Assembly (NCBI GenBank): GCA_964019425.1
Contig: OZ025798.1
Location: 1,302,001 to 1,366,000, forward strand
DNA from: Flectonema sp. DT1601
Taxonomy: Eukaryota > Euglenozoa > Diplonemea > Diplonemida > Diplonemidae
Direction: 5' to 3'
DNA: 64,000 nt
Shown here: piece by piece, positions 10,992 to 20,892 of the stretch
How positions within the stretch are numbered: position 1 is the stretch's first letter
Layout of the letters: each line of letters starts with the position of its first letter
Made by a program: the position numbers and the translations under genes
Notes under the pieces: model-generated
The model's input: the letters and a program-made list of their open reading frames with translations, nothing else
Database searches by the model: none
Told to the model about the DNA's origin: nothing

Positions 10992-11696
10992 ATGGGAAAC
11001 ATGTTTTCCAAGAACGCGAAAGACAAGAAGAAAAAAAGCGTCACTCGTGACGACTCGATGTCACCTCGGAGGGCACGACAGGAAGAGCAGTCAAATCTAA
11101 TTATGAAATTAATATTTGAAGGACTTTATGATTATTATTCTAACGCTGATGGACTCTGGACATACGATCAAGTACGAACTTACTACAAGGAAATTGAAAA
11201 CAAAGATTACGAATGGGAGGCTTTCGTTAACGTGAGAAAGAAGCTTCCCCAGAGGACTGATCAGCCGTTCACTGGAATGGATAAAGAAGTTCTGCGGAAG
11301 TTTTTTGAGATGTCGAAGTTGAATTTCTCAAAGTTTATGCAAGAGAAGCAGCCGGTCAGAAAACTAAAAGAAAGTCGCAGCATAGCTGAGAAGAACACGA
11401 TACTCACAAAGCAGGTTTCTAATCTGACCGCACAGAATGTCGCACTGAAGGACAGGTGCTCAGGTATGAACAGAAGGATGAAATCTGGTAACGACGTTCG
11501 CGAGAAAGTAAAAGCAGCTGCGAATGAACTTTCGGTTACCAGAAGGAACCTGAATACGAGTTTGTACACTGCGAGTCAAAGTGATATTTCTTCTTTAGAT
11601 GGCAGGTCAGATCTCGACGCTTCTTTAAATACAATCGACAGCGGCGTCCTCGATGATCGTCTTGCAGCTGTTGAGGAAGTCCTTCGAAGGATATGA
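10992..11696 (+). CDS. Putative N-myristoylated coiled-coil protein
   Basis: An intronless 234-residue protein beginning MGNMFSKNAKDKKKKS. Gly2, Ser6 and Lys7 fit the N-myristoylation consensus, and the lysine run after it would help membrane binding. Residues ~30-115 are mixed helical with aromatic residues (LYDYYSNADGLWTYDQV), possibly a small folded domain. Residues ~118-185 form a coiled coil rich in Lys, Arg, Asn and Leu, and the C-terminal 45 are Ser/Asp-rich ending in another short amphipathic helix. I do not recognise the family. The start follows a CTTGAGCAG acceptor-like site by 17 bases. Confidence 0.75.
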   Translation: MGNMFSKNAKDKKKKSVTRDDSMSPRRARQEEQSNLIMKLIFEGLYDYYSNADGLWTYDQVRTYYKEIENKDYEWEAFVNVRKKLPQRTDQPFTGMDKEVLRKFFEMSKLNFSKFMQEKQPVRKLKESRSIAEKNTILTKQVSNLTAQNVALKDRCSGMNRRMKSGNDVREKVKAAANELSVTRRNLNTSLYTASQSDISSLDGRSDLDASLNTIDSGVLDDRLAAVEEVLRRI

Positions 11697-12062
11697 ACGT
11701 AATCTGTGTTCTCAATACCATTCGGTCAGCTGTCTTGTTTTATTTAATTCTTCAAAATACATAAGTCTTGAGGGAGCCGATCTTAATATTGCTAATAATT
11801 AATTATTTTGTTTATTTTATTTCCTCCCCTTTTTTGTATTCATCTGCCCCAGCCTGCCTGGTGTTCTTTTAGATTATAGAAATTTATAATTGTTGCTGTT
11901 TTGTGTTCTCGATTTATTATTTTTGTTTTCTGCTTTGGAATAGCTGCAGTGAAGAACATGCTACTTACCATTTGAACGATCTGTTTGTGCGGAGGTGTTG
12001 TTCTCATTTGTATAGTTCAGAATTGTAATTACATTACATTCCAGTGGTTGATTAATATAAAG
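11697..12062. other. Intergenic before membrane-protein gene
   Basis: AT-rich, with a TTTATTTTATTTCCTCCCC pyrimidine stretch near 11811-11830 and an acceptor-like TTCCAG ending at 12044, 18 bases before the next start codon. An open frame runs upstream of that start as far as 11985 but has no ATG, so I do not extend the gene into it. Confidence 0.5.
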
Positions 12063-12896
12063 ATGTCGGAAGTCTCACCAATAGATATTGACGCAGCAAC
12101 TCCAATTATTGACGGATGGTGTACAGTAGCAGCTGATTGTCTGACGGGAGTGACAAGTGTGCCATCAGATATAACTTGTGTGAGTAATTCTTGTGTTTGT
12201 ACTAATTCATATTCACTATTTGAGGGAACTGTTTGCAGGCTCAACGGAGACACTGCCACACCAGTCACGACTATCTACGTTGAACTTACTTGGGATTCAT
12301 TGAGATGTGCTGAACTACCTCCTGATTACGAAACGCAATTTAAAATTGTTCTGTCGAGTATTTATAACGTCCCTCAGACTGATATTGAGATAATCTTAAA
12401 GTGCGGCTCAGTTGTGATATCATCTTCGATTAAAAACGTGGCTGTAACAACAGCGAAGAATACAAACATTGAGACTGCTTTTGCAGCAGCACAAGCGAAC
12501 AACGAAGTATTAAACACTTTGGGAGTACCAAATACTGTCGATACTTTTACTGGAACAGGAATGTGTTCTGTGGTTTATCCAGTATCTGTTGCACAATCAA
12601 TTGGAGGAGTCTGCCAACCAGTTGAGTGTGTTTCCGGGTTCATTGCAATTAGAACTTCCTCAATCAACGATATCGATAGCTGCGCTCCAATTCTTGTCAC
12701 GTCGTCGTCTACTAGTTCTGACGACTCTATTTCCGGAGCAGCTATCGCTGGGATTGTTTTCGCGACTTTCTTCGTTGTTGTCTTAGTTGGTTTTGTTATT
12801 TATTGCTGCTGTTTCAAGAAGAAATCGATAGCAGAAGAAGACCAGCGCAGTCAGTACCAAGAGGAGGACTCAGCTTTTACGGATATCGTTGTTTGA
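12063..12896 (+). CDS. Single-pass membrane protein with Cys-containing ectodomain
   Basis: A 277-residue protein. Residues ~1-223 carry about ten Cys, many Thr/Ser/Val and a stretch (VTTIYVELTWDSLRC ... FKIVLSSIYNVPQTDIEI) predicted as alternating beta/helix, of the type seen in extracellular SEA-like or adhesin modules; I cannot assign a family. A Thr/Ser-rich stalk (TSSSTSSDD) leads into one membrane segment at ~224-250 ending YCCCFKKK, then a 27-residue acidic tail. The Cys cluster and basic stop-transfer are typical of a type I protein with palmitoylation. No signal peptide follows the ATG at 12063; hydrophobic residues are encoded just upstream in frame (VVLICIV) but lack an ATG, so a missing upstream coding exon is possible. 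Confidence 0.72.
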   Translation: MSEVSPIDIDAATPIIDGWCTVAADCLTGVTSVPSDITCVSNSCVCTNSYSLFEGTVCRLNGDTATPVTTIYVELTWDSLRCAELPPDYETQFKIVLSSIYNVPQTDIEIILKCGSVVISSSIKNVAVTTAKNTNIETAFAAAQANNEVLNTLGVPNTVDTFTGTGMCSVVYPVSVAQSIGGVCQPVECVSGFIAIRTSSINDIDSCAPILVTSSSTSSDDSISGAAIAGIVFATFFVVVLVGFVIYCCCFKKKSIAEEDQRSQYQEEDSAFTDIVV

Positions 12897-12903
12897 ACAG
12901 AAT

Positions 12904-12917
12904 GCGCGAATCCGCGC
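12904..12917 (+). other. GC-rich hairpin just after a stop codon
   Basis: GCGCG and CGCGC flank an AATC loop, 7 bases after the TGA of the membrane-protein gene. It is strikingly GC-rich against AT-rich flanks. It may be structure in the 3' untranslated region; no function is shown. Confidence 0.35.
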
Positions 12918-13413
12918 GGTCCGCCCTTGGGCTGTTCATAGTTGTAGTTTTTAAGAATTTGCGAAGAATTATCTTTCGAGCTTCTATTCGTCTTGGGGCG
13001 AAGTCGGGCTTTTATTTTATTTTATGATTTGGTTTGTTTTTTTTGTTGTAATTATCCTCTCCGCATTTCACAATACAAAAAGCCAACTGTTTTCTTCAGC
13101 TAAAGTTTGTTGCTGTTGGTGGTAGCTATTTAGTTGTCATTTTATAAATTGACTTTAGTAATTTTCTGAAACTGATAACCTTCATCGGCAACAGACGTTT
13201 GTTCGTTTGACGCGATGATCAGAAATAATTCTGCGGACTATCTACTCTGACTGGCAACTCGCTTTGTTTTCTCGCAACTCCTGTCTTCCAGTAGTTTGAT
13301 CCCAATTAGTGGATTGTTAGTACTCATGACCAGCTTGTTGAAGTCTTGGTCGGATAACCTTATCAGATACCGTAGTAGTAATAGTATCAGTACCCGGCTT
13401 TACTTCCGGGTAT

Positions 13414-13757
13414 AGTACCTTACCGTGGGTGGATAAAATCTACATGCGCCAGATGACCTGAAAACCTGCTTGTTACTCTGCAATAGATTGCGAGCTGGTT
13501 TTCACAGTCGTTTTCCAGATTGTGCACTTTTTGTAATAATTATTAGTTAGGATACATTTAACTAATTAATATTGTTTTGTAGTACTTCTTACCGTGGGTG
13601 GATAATATCTACATGCGCCAGATGACCTGAAAACCTCCTTGTTACCCTGCAATAGATTATGAGTTGGTTTTTCAAAGTCGTTTTCCAGATTGTGTTCTTT
13701 TTGTAATAATTATTAGTTAGAATACATTTAACTAATTAATTAATATTGTTGTGTTTT
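13414..13757. repeat. Tandem direct duplication, 167-bp period
   Basis: Copy 1 (13414-13580) and copy 2 (13581 to about 13757) both begin AGTAC(C/T)T and share, for example, ACCGTGGGTGGATAA, the CATGCGCCAGATGACCTGAA segment and TTTTTGTAATAATTATTAG. They differ by scattered substitutions and small indels, roughly one position in ten by eye, so the duplication is not very recent. Neither copy is coding. Confidence 0.9.
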
Positions 13758-14035
13758 ATATGTTCATATCATTCATTGAGGAAACTTATTCTTTTGATTC
13801 TGAGGGAAATCCTAGCTCGTTTTGATGTCGACTTTTACTTTTCTGAAGTAGCGAATCTACAAAATTAGTTCTACTTGAGCTTTCTGAGTGCTCTCCGAAG
13901 AGCGGCTCCCAACAGTTGAAGATATTAAGTCGTCAGGTAGTTTATTAGTTTCTGTTTTTCTGATTTATTCCATTCGTGTTATTCAGGTCTGGAGGCTAGA
14001 GAGATAAAGAGCCTCAGAAAGGGAAAAGGAGAAAC

Positions 14036-15130
14036 ATGTTGCCGGGTGCAGAGCGACCTGAGCGACCACTTTGGGGAGTGTTGCCGCTCATTCTTATTTG
14101 GTATGCGAGCAGTGCGGTGGGAAATATGACTTCGAAGATGATTTTAATGCGATTTCCTTACCCGGTGACGGTAATGATGGGGCCTGTGTGCGTTGGCTTT
14201 GTGAGTGTTCCGCTGATAGCAGCGCTGTTCCCAAGACGGTGGTCCGCAATGGTTTTGAGTGGGAACCCCGATACGGTTCATACTGGACAGTGGAGACCTC
14301 ACTCACTCTTAGCACTGGCTGCTACGAAGAAAAGACTTTGTCTTGCATTAGGACTCCTGTCACTCGGGGGAGGATTGTTTCATAGAATAGCTTTGGTATC
14401 AGTTCATGTCTCATTTGCTCATACAGTGAAAGCTATTCAACCTTTGTATGCTTGTGCGTTTTCATACTTTGTATTACATCACACACCAACATTCTTATCT
14501 CTTCTTGCGTTGTTTATTATTATTGTTGGAATTATGTTATCTGTCGCTAGTGAGATTCATTACGACACAAAGGGAATGCTTGCCCTTCACGGGTCTGTCG
14601 CGTGCCTCAGTCTGAGTTCAGTATTTCAAAAAGGAGTTCTAGTTGGTCTCGACAAGGCTCAAGTCTATGCTTTAATTACTGGAACTGCAGCTGCCCTGAA
14701 CTCGGTGCTTTGGATTCTTTACGACCTTCCAGTCATTTATTCAAAGTTCTCTACGAATGATCAGATCTTTAAAAGAATGAATGATGATGAGGGAGGTTTA
14801 TTTGCGGTCACCCTGTTCCTCGTCAATTCAATTACTCTCGCTGTACAACACTTTTCCTCTCTGTCTGCGTTGCAGCACCTGACACCAACAAGCCACAGTG
14901 TAGTTGCCTGCATGAAGCGAGTTGTTGTAATTGTCGCCAATTCGATGTTCTTTCAGAATCACATGGACTTTACAAACAAAGCTGGGATCACTGTAGCTGT
15001 ACTTGGAGTAGTACTTTATGACAAAGCGAGAAAGATGAGTTTTGGGGGAGTTACTTCTCCTGGACCCTCACCAACGTCTTCAGTATTTCAGTATCTAATT
15101 GATACGAAGGAAGAACCTCAACAACTTTGA
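14036..15130 (+). CDS. Triose-phosphate/nucleotide-sugar translocator family transporter
   Basis: An intronless 364-residue protein with about ten hydrophobic segments, the drug/metabolite-transporter fold. Family signatures of the TPT/SLC35E branch are present: WYASSAVGNMTSKMIL in the first helix pair, SFAHTVKAIQPLYACAFSYF (~122-141), and the C-terminal SVVACMKRVVVIVANSMFF, whose Lys-Arg pair binds substrate phosphate in plant triose-phosphate translocators. It would exchange a phosphorylated sugar or nucleotide sugar across a Golgi, ER or plastid membrane; there is no N-terminal extension resembling a plastid transit peptide, so an endomembrane location is more likely. Start 14036 lies 49 bases after a pyrimidine-AG site. 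Confidence 0.9.
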   Translation: MLPGAERPERPLWGVLPLILIWYASSAVGNMTSKMILMRFPYPVTVMMGPVCVGFVSVPLIAALFPRRWSAMVLSGNPDTVHTGQWRPHSLLALAATKKRLCLALGLLSLGGGLFHRIALVSVHVSFAHTVKAIQPLYACAFSYFVLHHTPTFLSLLALFIIIVGIMLSVASEIHYDTKGMLALHGSVACLSLSSVFQKGVLVGLDKAQVYALITGTAAALNSVLWILYDLPVIYSKFSTNDQIFKRMNDDEGGLFAVTLFLVNSITLAVQHFSSLSALQHLTPTSHSVVACMKRVVVIVANSMFFQNHMDFTNKAGITVAVLGVVLYDKARKMSFGGVTSPGPSPTSSVFQYLIDTKEEPQQL

Positions 15131-15425
15131 GGACGAATTGTAGTTTTCAACAACAAAAACAAATCCAAATTGTGAATTTTTCAGTAAAGTATTCTGAAAC
15201 ACCAACTGGCTGTTGGATTTCAGGTTTTTGATGTGAGAATATTATTTTACGTTTTTTTGTTTAACAGACTTGAATAACAGAAAGCAGGTGTTGGTTTCGT
15301 ATGTGTCGGAGGGGAGATCTTCGTTCATTCGACGTGATTTGTTATTTTGATTGTGATATCACCGGTGATGTGAATCAACAGGAGTTATGTTATTTAACTA
15401 TCTATTCCCCCTCTCAGTCTCGAAG

Positions 15426-18400
15426 ATGAGAGACACTAATTTCGCATTACCAACAAATGAATCCTCCTCATGTTATAATGACTCTGAGTCATCAGATCTC
15501 ATCCAACTGCGGGGCTGGAGGAAGTTTTTGAGTATTCGAACTATCGTCAGTTTGATATCTCTCTGGTCGGTTGCTATTTCCGCAGCAACAGTTGCTGTAA
15601 TGCTGAGCACGACATACGACAACGCGCTGCATGACGTCACAGGGAACTCCGAAAATGTTACCAGCTCTTGTTTTAGTAAAACGGAAAAGGAATTGACAAA
15701 CATCGCTGTGGATCTGTTAACGTTCAACGCGGTCTCCATATCCGATAGCGTTCTTCAGATGTTAAATACTGCTCACACTGCAACAAATATTAGTGTGGAG
15801 TCGTATTTCCACTCTTCACCAGGAGCTAATCTCTCGAGTTGGAATCACATATATTCAGAAAGAGGAATGATGTACAACGTAGTGAGTTCTTTACAGACTC
15901 GAGGGATTGCTGTCAGCAGTATTACAGTAGCGAGAGCATCAGGAGATAAAGGATTGATGAGGATGTTAAATATATTCACAAGTTTAGAATTTGGTCTGAC
16001 GCTAACAACTATCTATGATGGATCTCGTGATGATGGAATGGGTACAGTTGGTATTACTATCCCGCATGATGGTGGCATGTCAGTTGTGATTGAAAACTCT
16101 GTCAATCTCCGAGACAGTGCCAACGGTCACGCACTAGCTCGCTTTGGATTACTTGAACCTGGTGTCTCGATGTGGCAAAGAATTTCATTTCGAGCTTTAT
16201 TTGCTGGAATACTTCTAACGACTCTACACTACGATCCGATATCAGATACGAATCTTATTTTTGAAGTGTCTCTGTCTCTCCCCAGGATGTCTCAGGTGCT
16301 GCGCGAACTTGCAGAGAAAACTATGGAAGAAACAGGTGCCACAATTTATATTTATGCAGTAGATGCCTCCTCTCCTTTTAACAAAGATGCAATCAGGTCT
16401 GGATTGTCAGCTGCTTTTCCGAGAGATAATTTTTATCAAGTTGATACCCTGCTGGCTGTTTCTAATGGAACTTCGTACAAGACGGCCGATATTAACACCA
16501 CTGGGAAGCTTTTAAATGACATTGAAGCAAATGATCCAGGAATTCGAGAGATTGCAATTGGTATTCACAATCAGTATTCTTATCATTCTATAAATAAGAA
16601 AAGGGAGGCAACATTTATTCGTTCCCTTGGTCAAGAATTTATTGTTCAGGTTTCATCCTTGCAACCAGAGAGAGGTCTGGACTGGTGGTTAGTTTCCGCA
16701 ATCAACGCTGACTACGTTCTGGGAAATACACAACAGCAGCAGGAAGAGGCCCGCCTAGAGATTAAAAGGAAGGACAAGAAGACCGATGATGATTTGAATG
16801 AAAAAAGAACAATAATTCTTATTGTAATTCTGTCAGTATCATTTGCTTTATTTGGTTTGTCTATTCTAATTGGTCATAAAATGCTCCAACCCCTCGGCCA
16901 CTTGAAAGATGAAATGCGAAAGGTGTCGGAAATGAATTTAGAAACGGAAACTACGAAAACTGTTTTCTACGAACTGAATGCCATGCAGGCAAGCTTTCAA
17001 AAGATGGTACGCAATCTGAAGGAGTACAAGGCGTACGTTCCAACAGCTGTACTCTCAGGGTCACAAGTGTATCAGGTACCACCTACTGGAATTATTGGTT
17101 TGGTTTTCACAGATATCGTTTCCTCAACAGCACTGTGGGCACGCGCTGCAACTGCAATGATTGACGCACTCGAATTGCACAACATGTGTATTCGAAAGTT
17201 AATTCAGCAACACGATGGATATGAAGTAAAAACAATCGGAGACGCTTTTATGATATCCTTCAGCAGTAACTTGAAAGCGATTGAGTTTTGTATGAACACA
17301 CAGGAGGAGTTTGTTAAACAAAGTTGGCCTTCGGAACTTGAACTCCCTCCACAATATAACAGACCAGGTGATAATCTTCCTATTTGGAATGGACTGAGAC
17401 TACGAATGGGATGTCATATCGGAGAAGCTGGTGTTGAAGAGAATCCTCTCACTGGTAGAGCTGACTACCGCGGATCGACTGTTTGTATGGCTGCTCGATT
17501 AGAGGCTAAGGCTCTCCCAGGAACCCTCTGTGTCACAAGAGATGTTTATCAAGCAATGAAAGGCAGCTTTTCTGGAGATCAGATGCCGACTGCAGTGGAA
17601 TTCGGTTGTCACGAATTACGAGGAATTGGCAGCGTGGATCTCGTAATAATGACAACCTCAAATCTAACGGGGAGATTGAAAGTGCGGCAATACAACTACG
17701 AAGGCCTGGGTGCCCCAACACACGAGGGGGATCATCGGACTGTGTCGGGGGGTAGTTCCGTAGCTTCGACTCATGTGAGTGATGATGGAGGGAGAATATC
17801 GATGCAGGTGAGTAGCAGGAATAAGAAAACAGGATTAGCGTTATCGAGTAGCGAGTTAACGGTTGCAGTTTGTCGTCTTTATGATCTCCGCTTAAGTAAA
17901 GTATTTGATAATTATAATTTAATGTTGCGATTGGCAAGTGACGCGGCAACTCAAACTGATGGCGTCCTGAGGGGAGTAACCGACAGGACGTTGACAGTCG
18001 TTTGGAATGGTTCGAAGTCTTGCAGACTGCACACGACGGCTGCACTTCGATTTGCTTCACAAATTGAGTGGAGAGCAGGTGCCATTACTCGCATTGGTAT
18101 TGCAACCGGAACCCTTCTTCACGGAAATATTGGAACCAGCACTCAACGTTTTGCCACTACAATTGGTCTTCCTCTGGAAGCTGCTCAAGCCGCTGCTGAC
18201 GTTGCTCACCAACTCGGTGCTTACGCCGTCCTCGCTGATTGCACCGAAGGCTGCAAACTGCTGTCAAATTCTGCAATCTCGCCGTTCCTCAGAATGGCTG
18301 ACTCCTGGATAGAGTCGGAGAGTAATAAAGAAATCATGATTTATCAGGTGCTTTGCTCATCTTTAATGAAGCAGCTGGAAGATGGCTGGGGGATTGTTGC

Positions 18401-18720
18401 GGATGGAAGTGCAACAGCAGCAGAGGCTCACAATAAAGCTTTCAAATCCGTCCTTGCTGGTGACAGAGATCAGCTCGAGAAGATGAAACTTCAGATATCG
18501 ATGAAAGGAGACGATTGTGTTCTTTCCGTATGTATTCAAACAATTTATTTATTACACGTCGGTACCTACTGACTACATTTGATTAAACCTCGTCGACTCA
18601 TTAAAATAAAAACAGAAAATTATTTCGTTACTCGACAGTGAAATTGAGTCCCTCGACGGGACCTACCGAGTGAAGATCCGATTTACGCGTCTCCCAAATG
18701 GGTGCAGTTACAGTTCGTAG
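15426..18720 (+). CDS. Receptor-type adenylate cyclase with second degenerate cyclase domain
   Basis: Exons 15426-18527 and 18616-18720 give 1068 residues (positions from 15426). A further in-frame ATG lies at 15387, but a CCCCCTCTCAG acceptor-like site ends at 15417, so 15426 is preferred. Layout: cytoplasmic N-terminus; membrane helix ~39-61; a ~390-residue ectodomain; helix ~458-484; HAMP ~487-532; class III cyclase domain ~555-742; linker; second cyclase-like domain ~803-975. Domain 1 keeps both metal aspartates (FTDI, Asp563; TIGDAF, Asp606) and the adenine-type Lys602, so cAMP is the likely product; Arg691 is present but the paired Asn is Cys687. Domain 2 lacks the metal Asp and both Asn and Arg equivalents and should be inactive. 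FTDIVSSTALWA resembles cyclases of trypanosomatids and other protists. The ectodomain ligand is unknown. Confidence 0.9.
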
Positions 18721-20892
18721 TGTAGTACACTTTCCTCTTATTATTATTTTATTTGTGTAATCAATTTATATTTTCCTGATTGCAGCCAACAGGCGGAGTA
18801 AATTATTTTCTTCGCTTCGCAGCTTGCACTTTTTATTAACTCCTCTCTCTCTCTCTGAGTATTCTTCTTCTTCATCTCATCAGGCAGCTAACAGCGTTTC
18901 GATATTTGCTTTGCCATATCCTTATTGTAGTTCTTGACCTTCTTCGTGAACTCCTTTGTCGGAGCGCGTTGTAGTTATTCCTCCTTCAGAAGGAGGGTTT
19001 AACTTTCTGTGCGTAATTTCTTTTTATATTTAAACATTACTAAGAAGTGGAATCTGTTCCCTTCAGTTTGATATCAAACAATCAGTTTGACTCCGCCCTG
19101 AGTTTCTAATAATTCTCATCGCTGCTTCCCTACCGTCTTTCTGTTACTTTGGGGTTAAGAAGGGAAACAGTTCTTGTTAATATGATTAGTTTCATTACGT
19201 GGAATGAAATGGTTATTACTCTTCGTCTGAAAACGATGATAGTGACAAGCCTGTATTTATTAATTTTATTTTCCACACTTTTGTATTTCGTTCCTGTAGT
19301 CGTCATAACTCTAATCATAAAGTTATGATGACATGTCATTTGTTATTTCTGTTAGCAACAAACTTACCACACCTTTGTGTGGAGCAACTCGATTGATTGA
19401 TTCTCTTTTTGTTTATAATAATAATCAACAACTCTATTTATTTAAACTTTAGCAGTCAGGAGACATTCTGACAGCCTTCTAATCTAATCAATATTATTTA
19501 CTTTGTTTAGAAAACCTATTCTTCATATCTTCACCCTCGTCCCCCAGGAGCTAGTTATTCCGAAACCCAGAGCTCACTTGTTGTCTCTGAGGGTACTAAT
19601 TTCGTATGGTGTCGAAGATGCTTTTTGGCTGTCTTGTAATTACAAGAGACGCTCGCAACGCGTTAATTTCAACAAGAAGGTTTTCCTACCTAATGTGACC
19701 CTGTCAGTCAGTGGGTATCTAAACTAGTGTAAGAAAGTTGTTATTAATTTATGAAGTGCAAGCATTTGCCAAAATTCGATCGTCACCTAGCTCTTGGGTT
19801 ACTCATGCGTGCCTAATTTGCGAGCCAAAACAAAAACATTTCCTCCCATTCTCTTTACACTTCAGATCTGTTTACCTAACTATATTCAATCTCAAAAATA
19901 CTCAAAAAGAAATAATGTGTCTGCTAATTGTGTTGTCGTTCTTCCATTGCGAGTTTTTGTCACTTCTTATCTGACATTTGATTGCTCAGCAGTCAACCAG
20001 TTGTTAGAAGATAATTCTCTTATTACGATATCTCAGAATGCCGTAATGTTCATCAACTGCTGCCATCCATTGCAGCTATCTCGAACTACAGCAGCGTTCC
20101 GAAAATGTTTTTTTGTATTCGAATCGAGTTGATGTTGATTTGCATGTTTTGGTCTTTCAGAAGCCTGCAGAGCATCTTCGCGGTTTGGAGTTCCTTTGTT
20201 ACCTTTCCTTTCTATTTACTGAGGCTGGAGGATGGTCGAAGAAGATTCAAATCCAAGTTGAGTTATTGGCCAAACCAGTTTTCAGTTATGTCATCTACGC
20301 AAACCTATTACAAATAAGTATAATTGCAGAACAGAATATTATTTGTTTCGTTAAATCAGAACACGGCTGTCGGATCATTTTCCTTTCGCGCAATCATCAA
20401 ACTGCAGCTAAAGAAGTCTTTTGTTTTAAATGATGACAGGGTTAGTTTTTAGTTGAACAAAAGAACTTCGTATTCTTGACTTTAATGAAAGCTATCAATA
20501 TTCTCTCGTGTTCAGAGCTGAGTGAACTTTTATTTTTATGAGAATAAGTCCACCAACTGGGATGACTTATTCTCATCAGCGGATTCCCGTTCTTGTGAAT
20601 TGAAATTTCTAAACACCTTTCTGGGATTTGTTTATTTGAGTTCGATGGATTCTTAAGAAGAAATTATCGGATTCAAGTACTCAGGTTCTGTTGTCGACTG
20701 AAAAGAAATTCCTCTCTCAGTTGACCACCTGCAACGTATCGTTTGTTCTGTTCATTTGTTGAATTGAAATTATTTTATAATCGCAATCGTTGTTATCATT
20801 TCTACTCTCTTCAGATTGAATCTCAAGATCGGATGCTACTTCAGTAGTCTGCCGACGGAGAACATTTCTTCACATCAGCGATGATATAAAAT
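18721..20892. other. 2.2-kb intergenic region upstream of POLQ
   Basis: The longest gene-free stretch outside the array. Open frames near 19500-20430 are short, overlap in several phases and show no domain, so I do not call them. It holds a CT microsatellite near 18841, a CCTCCTTC/GAAGGAGG inverted repeat near 18980, a perfect 12-bp hairpin at 20538-20576, and a pyrimidine-rich TTTCTACTCTCTTCAG ending at 20814, 78 bases before the POLQ start. Confidence 0.6.
20538..20576 (+). other. Perfect 12-bp inverted repeat, 15-base loop
   Basis: ATGAGAATAAGT (20538-20549) is exactly complementary to ACTTATTCTCAT (20565-20576). It lies about 320 bases upstream of the POLQ start codon in non-coding DNA. 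It could be a hairpin in a transcript or a palindromic factor site; function unknown. Confidence 0.6.

Larger units (their letters stand above)
12897..14035. other. 1.1-kb intergenic region with local duplication
   Basis: No gene is supported. It holds a hairpin at 13391-13412 (TACCCGG and CCGGGTA around an 8-base loop), a tandem 167-bp duplication starting at 13414, and at its right end a pyrimidine-rich tract ending in TTCAG at 13986, 49 bases before the transporter start. Confidence 0.6.

Noticed and set aside
11985-12062. Upstream extension of the membrane-protein gene encoding VVLICIV
   Set aside because: No ATG in frame and an acceptor-like TTCCAG ends at 12044; kept only as a note on a possible missing exon.
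19480-20433. Cluster of 66-112-codon frames upstream of POLQ as a possible gene
   Set aside because: Frames overlap in different phases, lack domains and cannot be joined by AACAG-type introns into a convincing protein.
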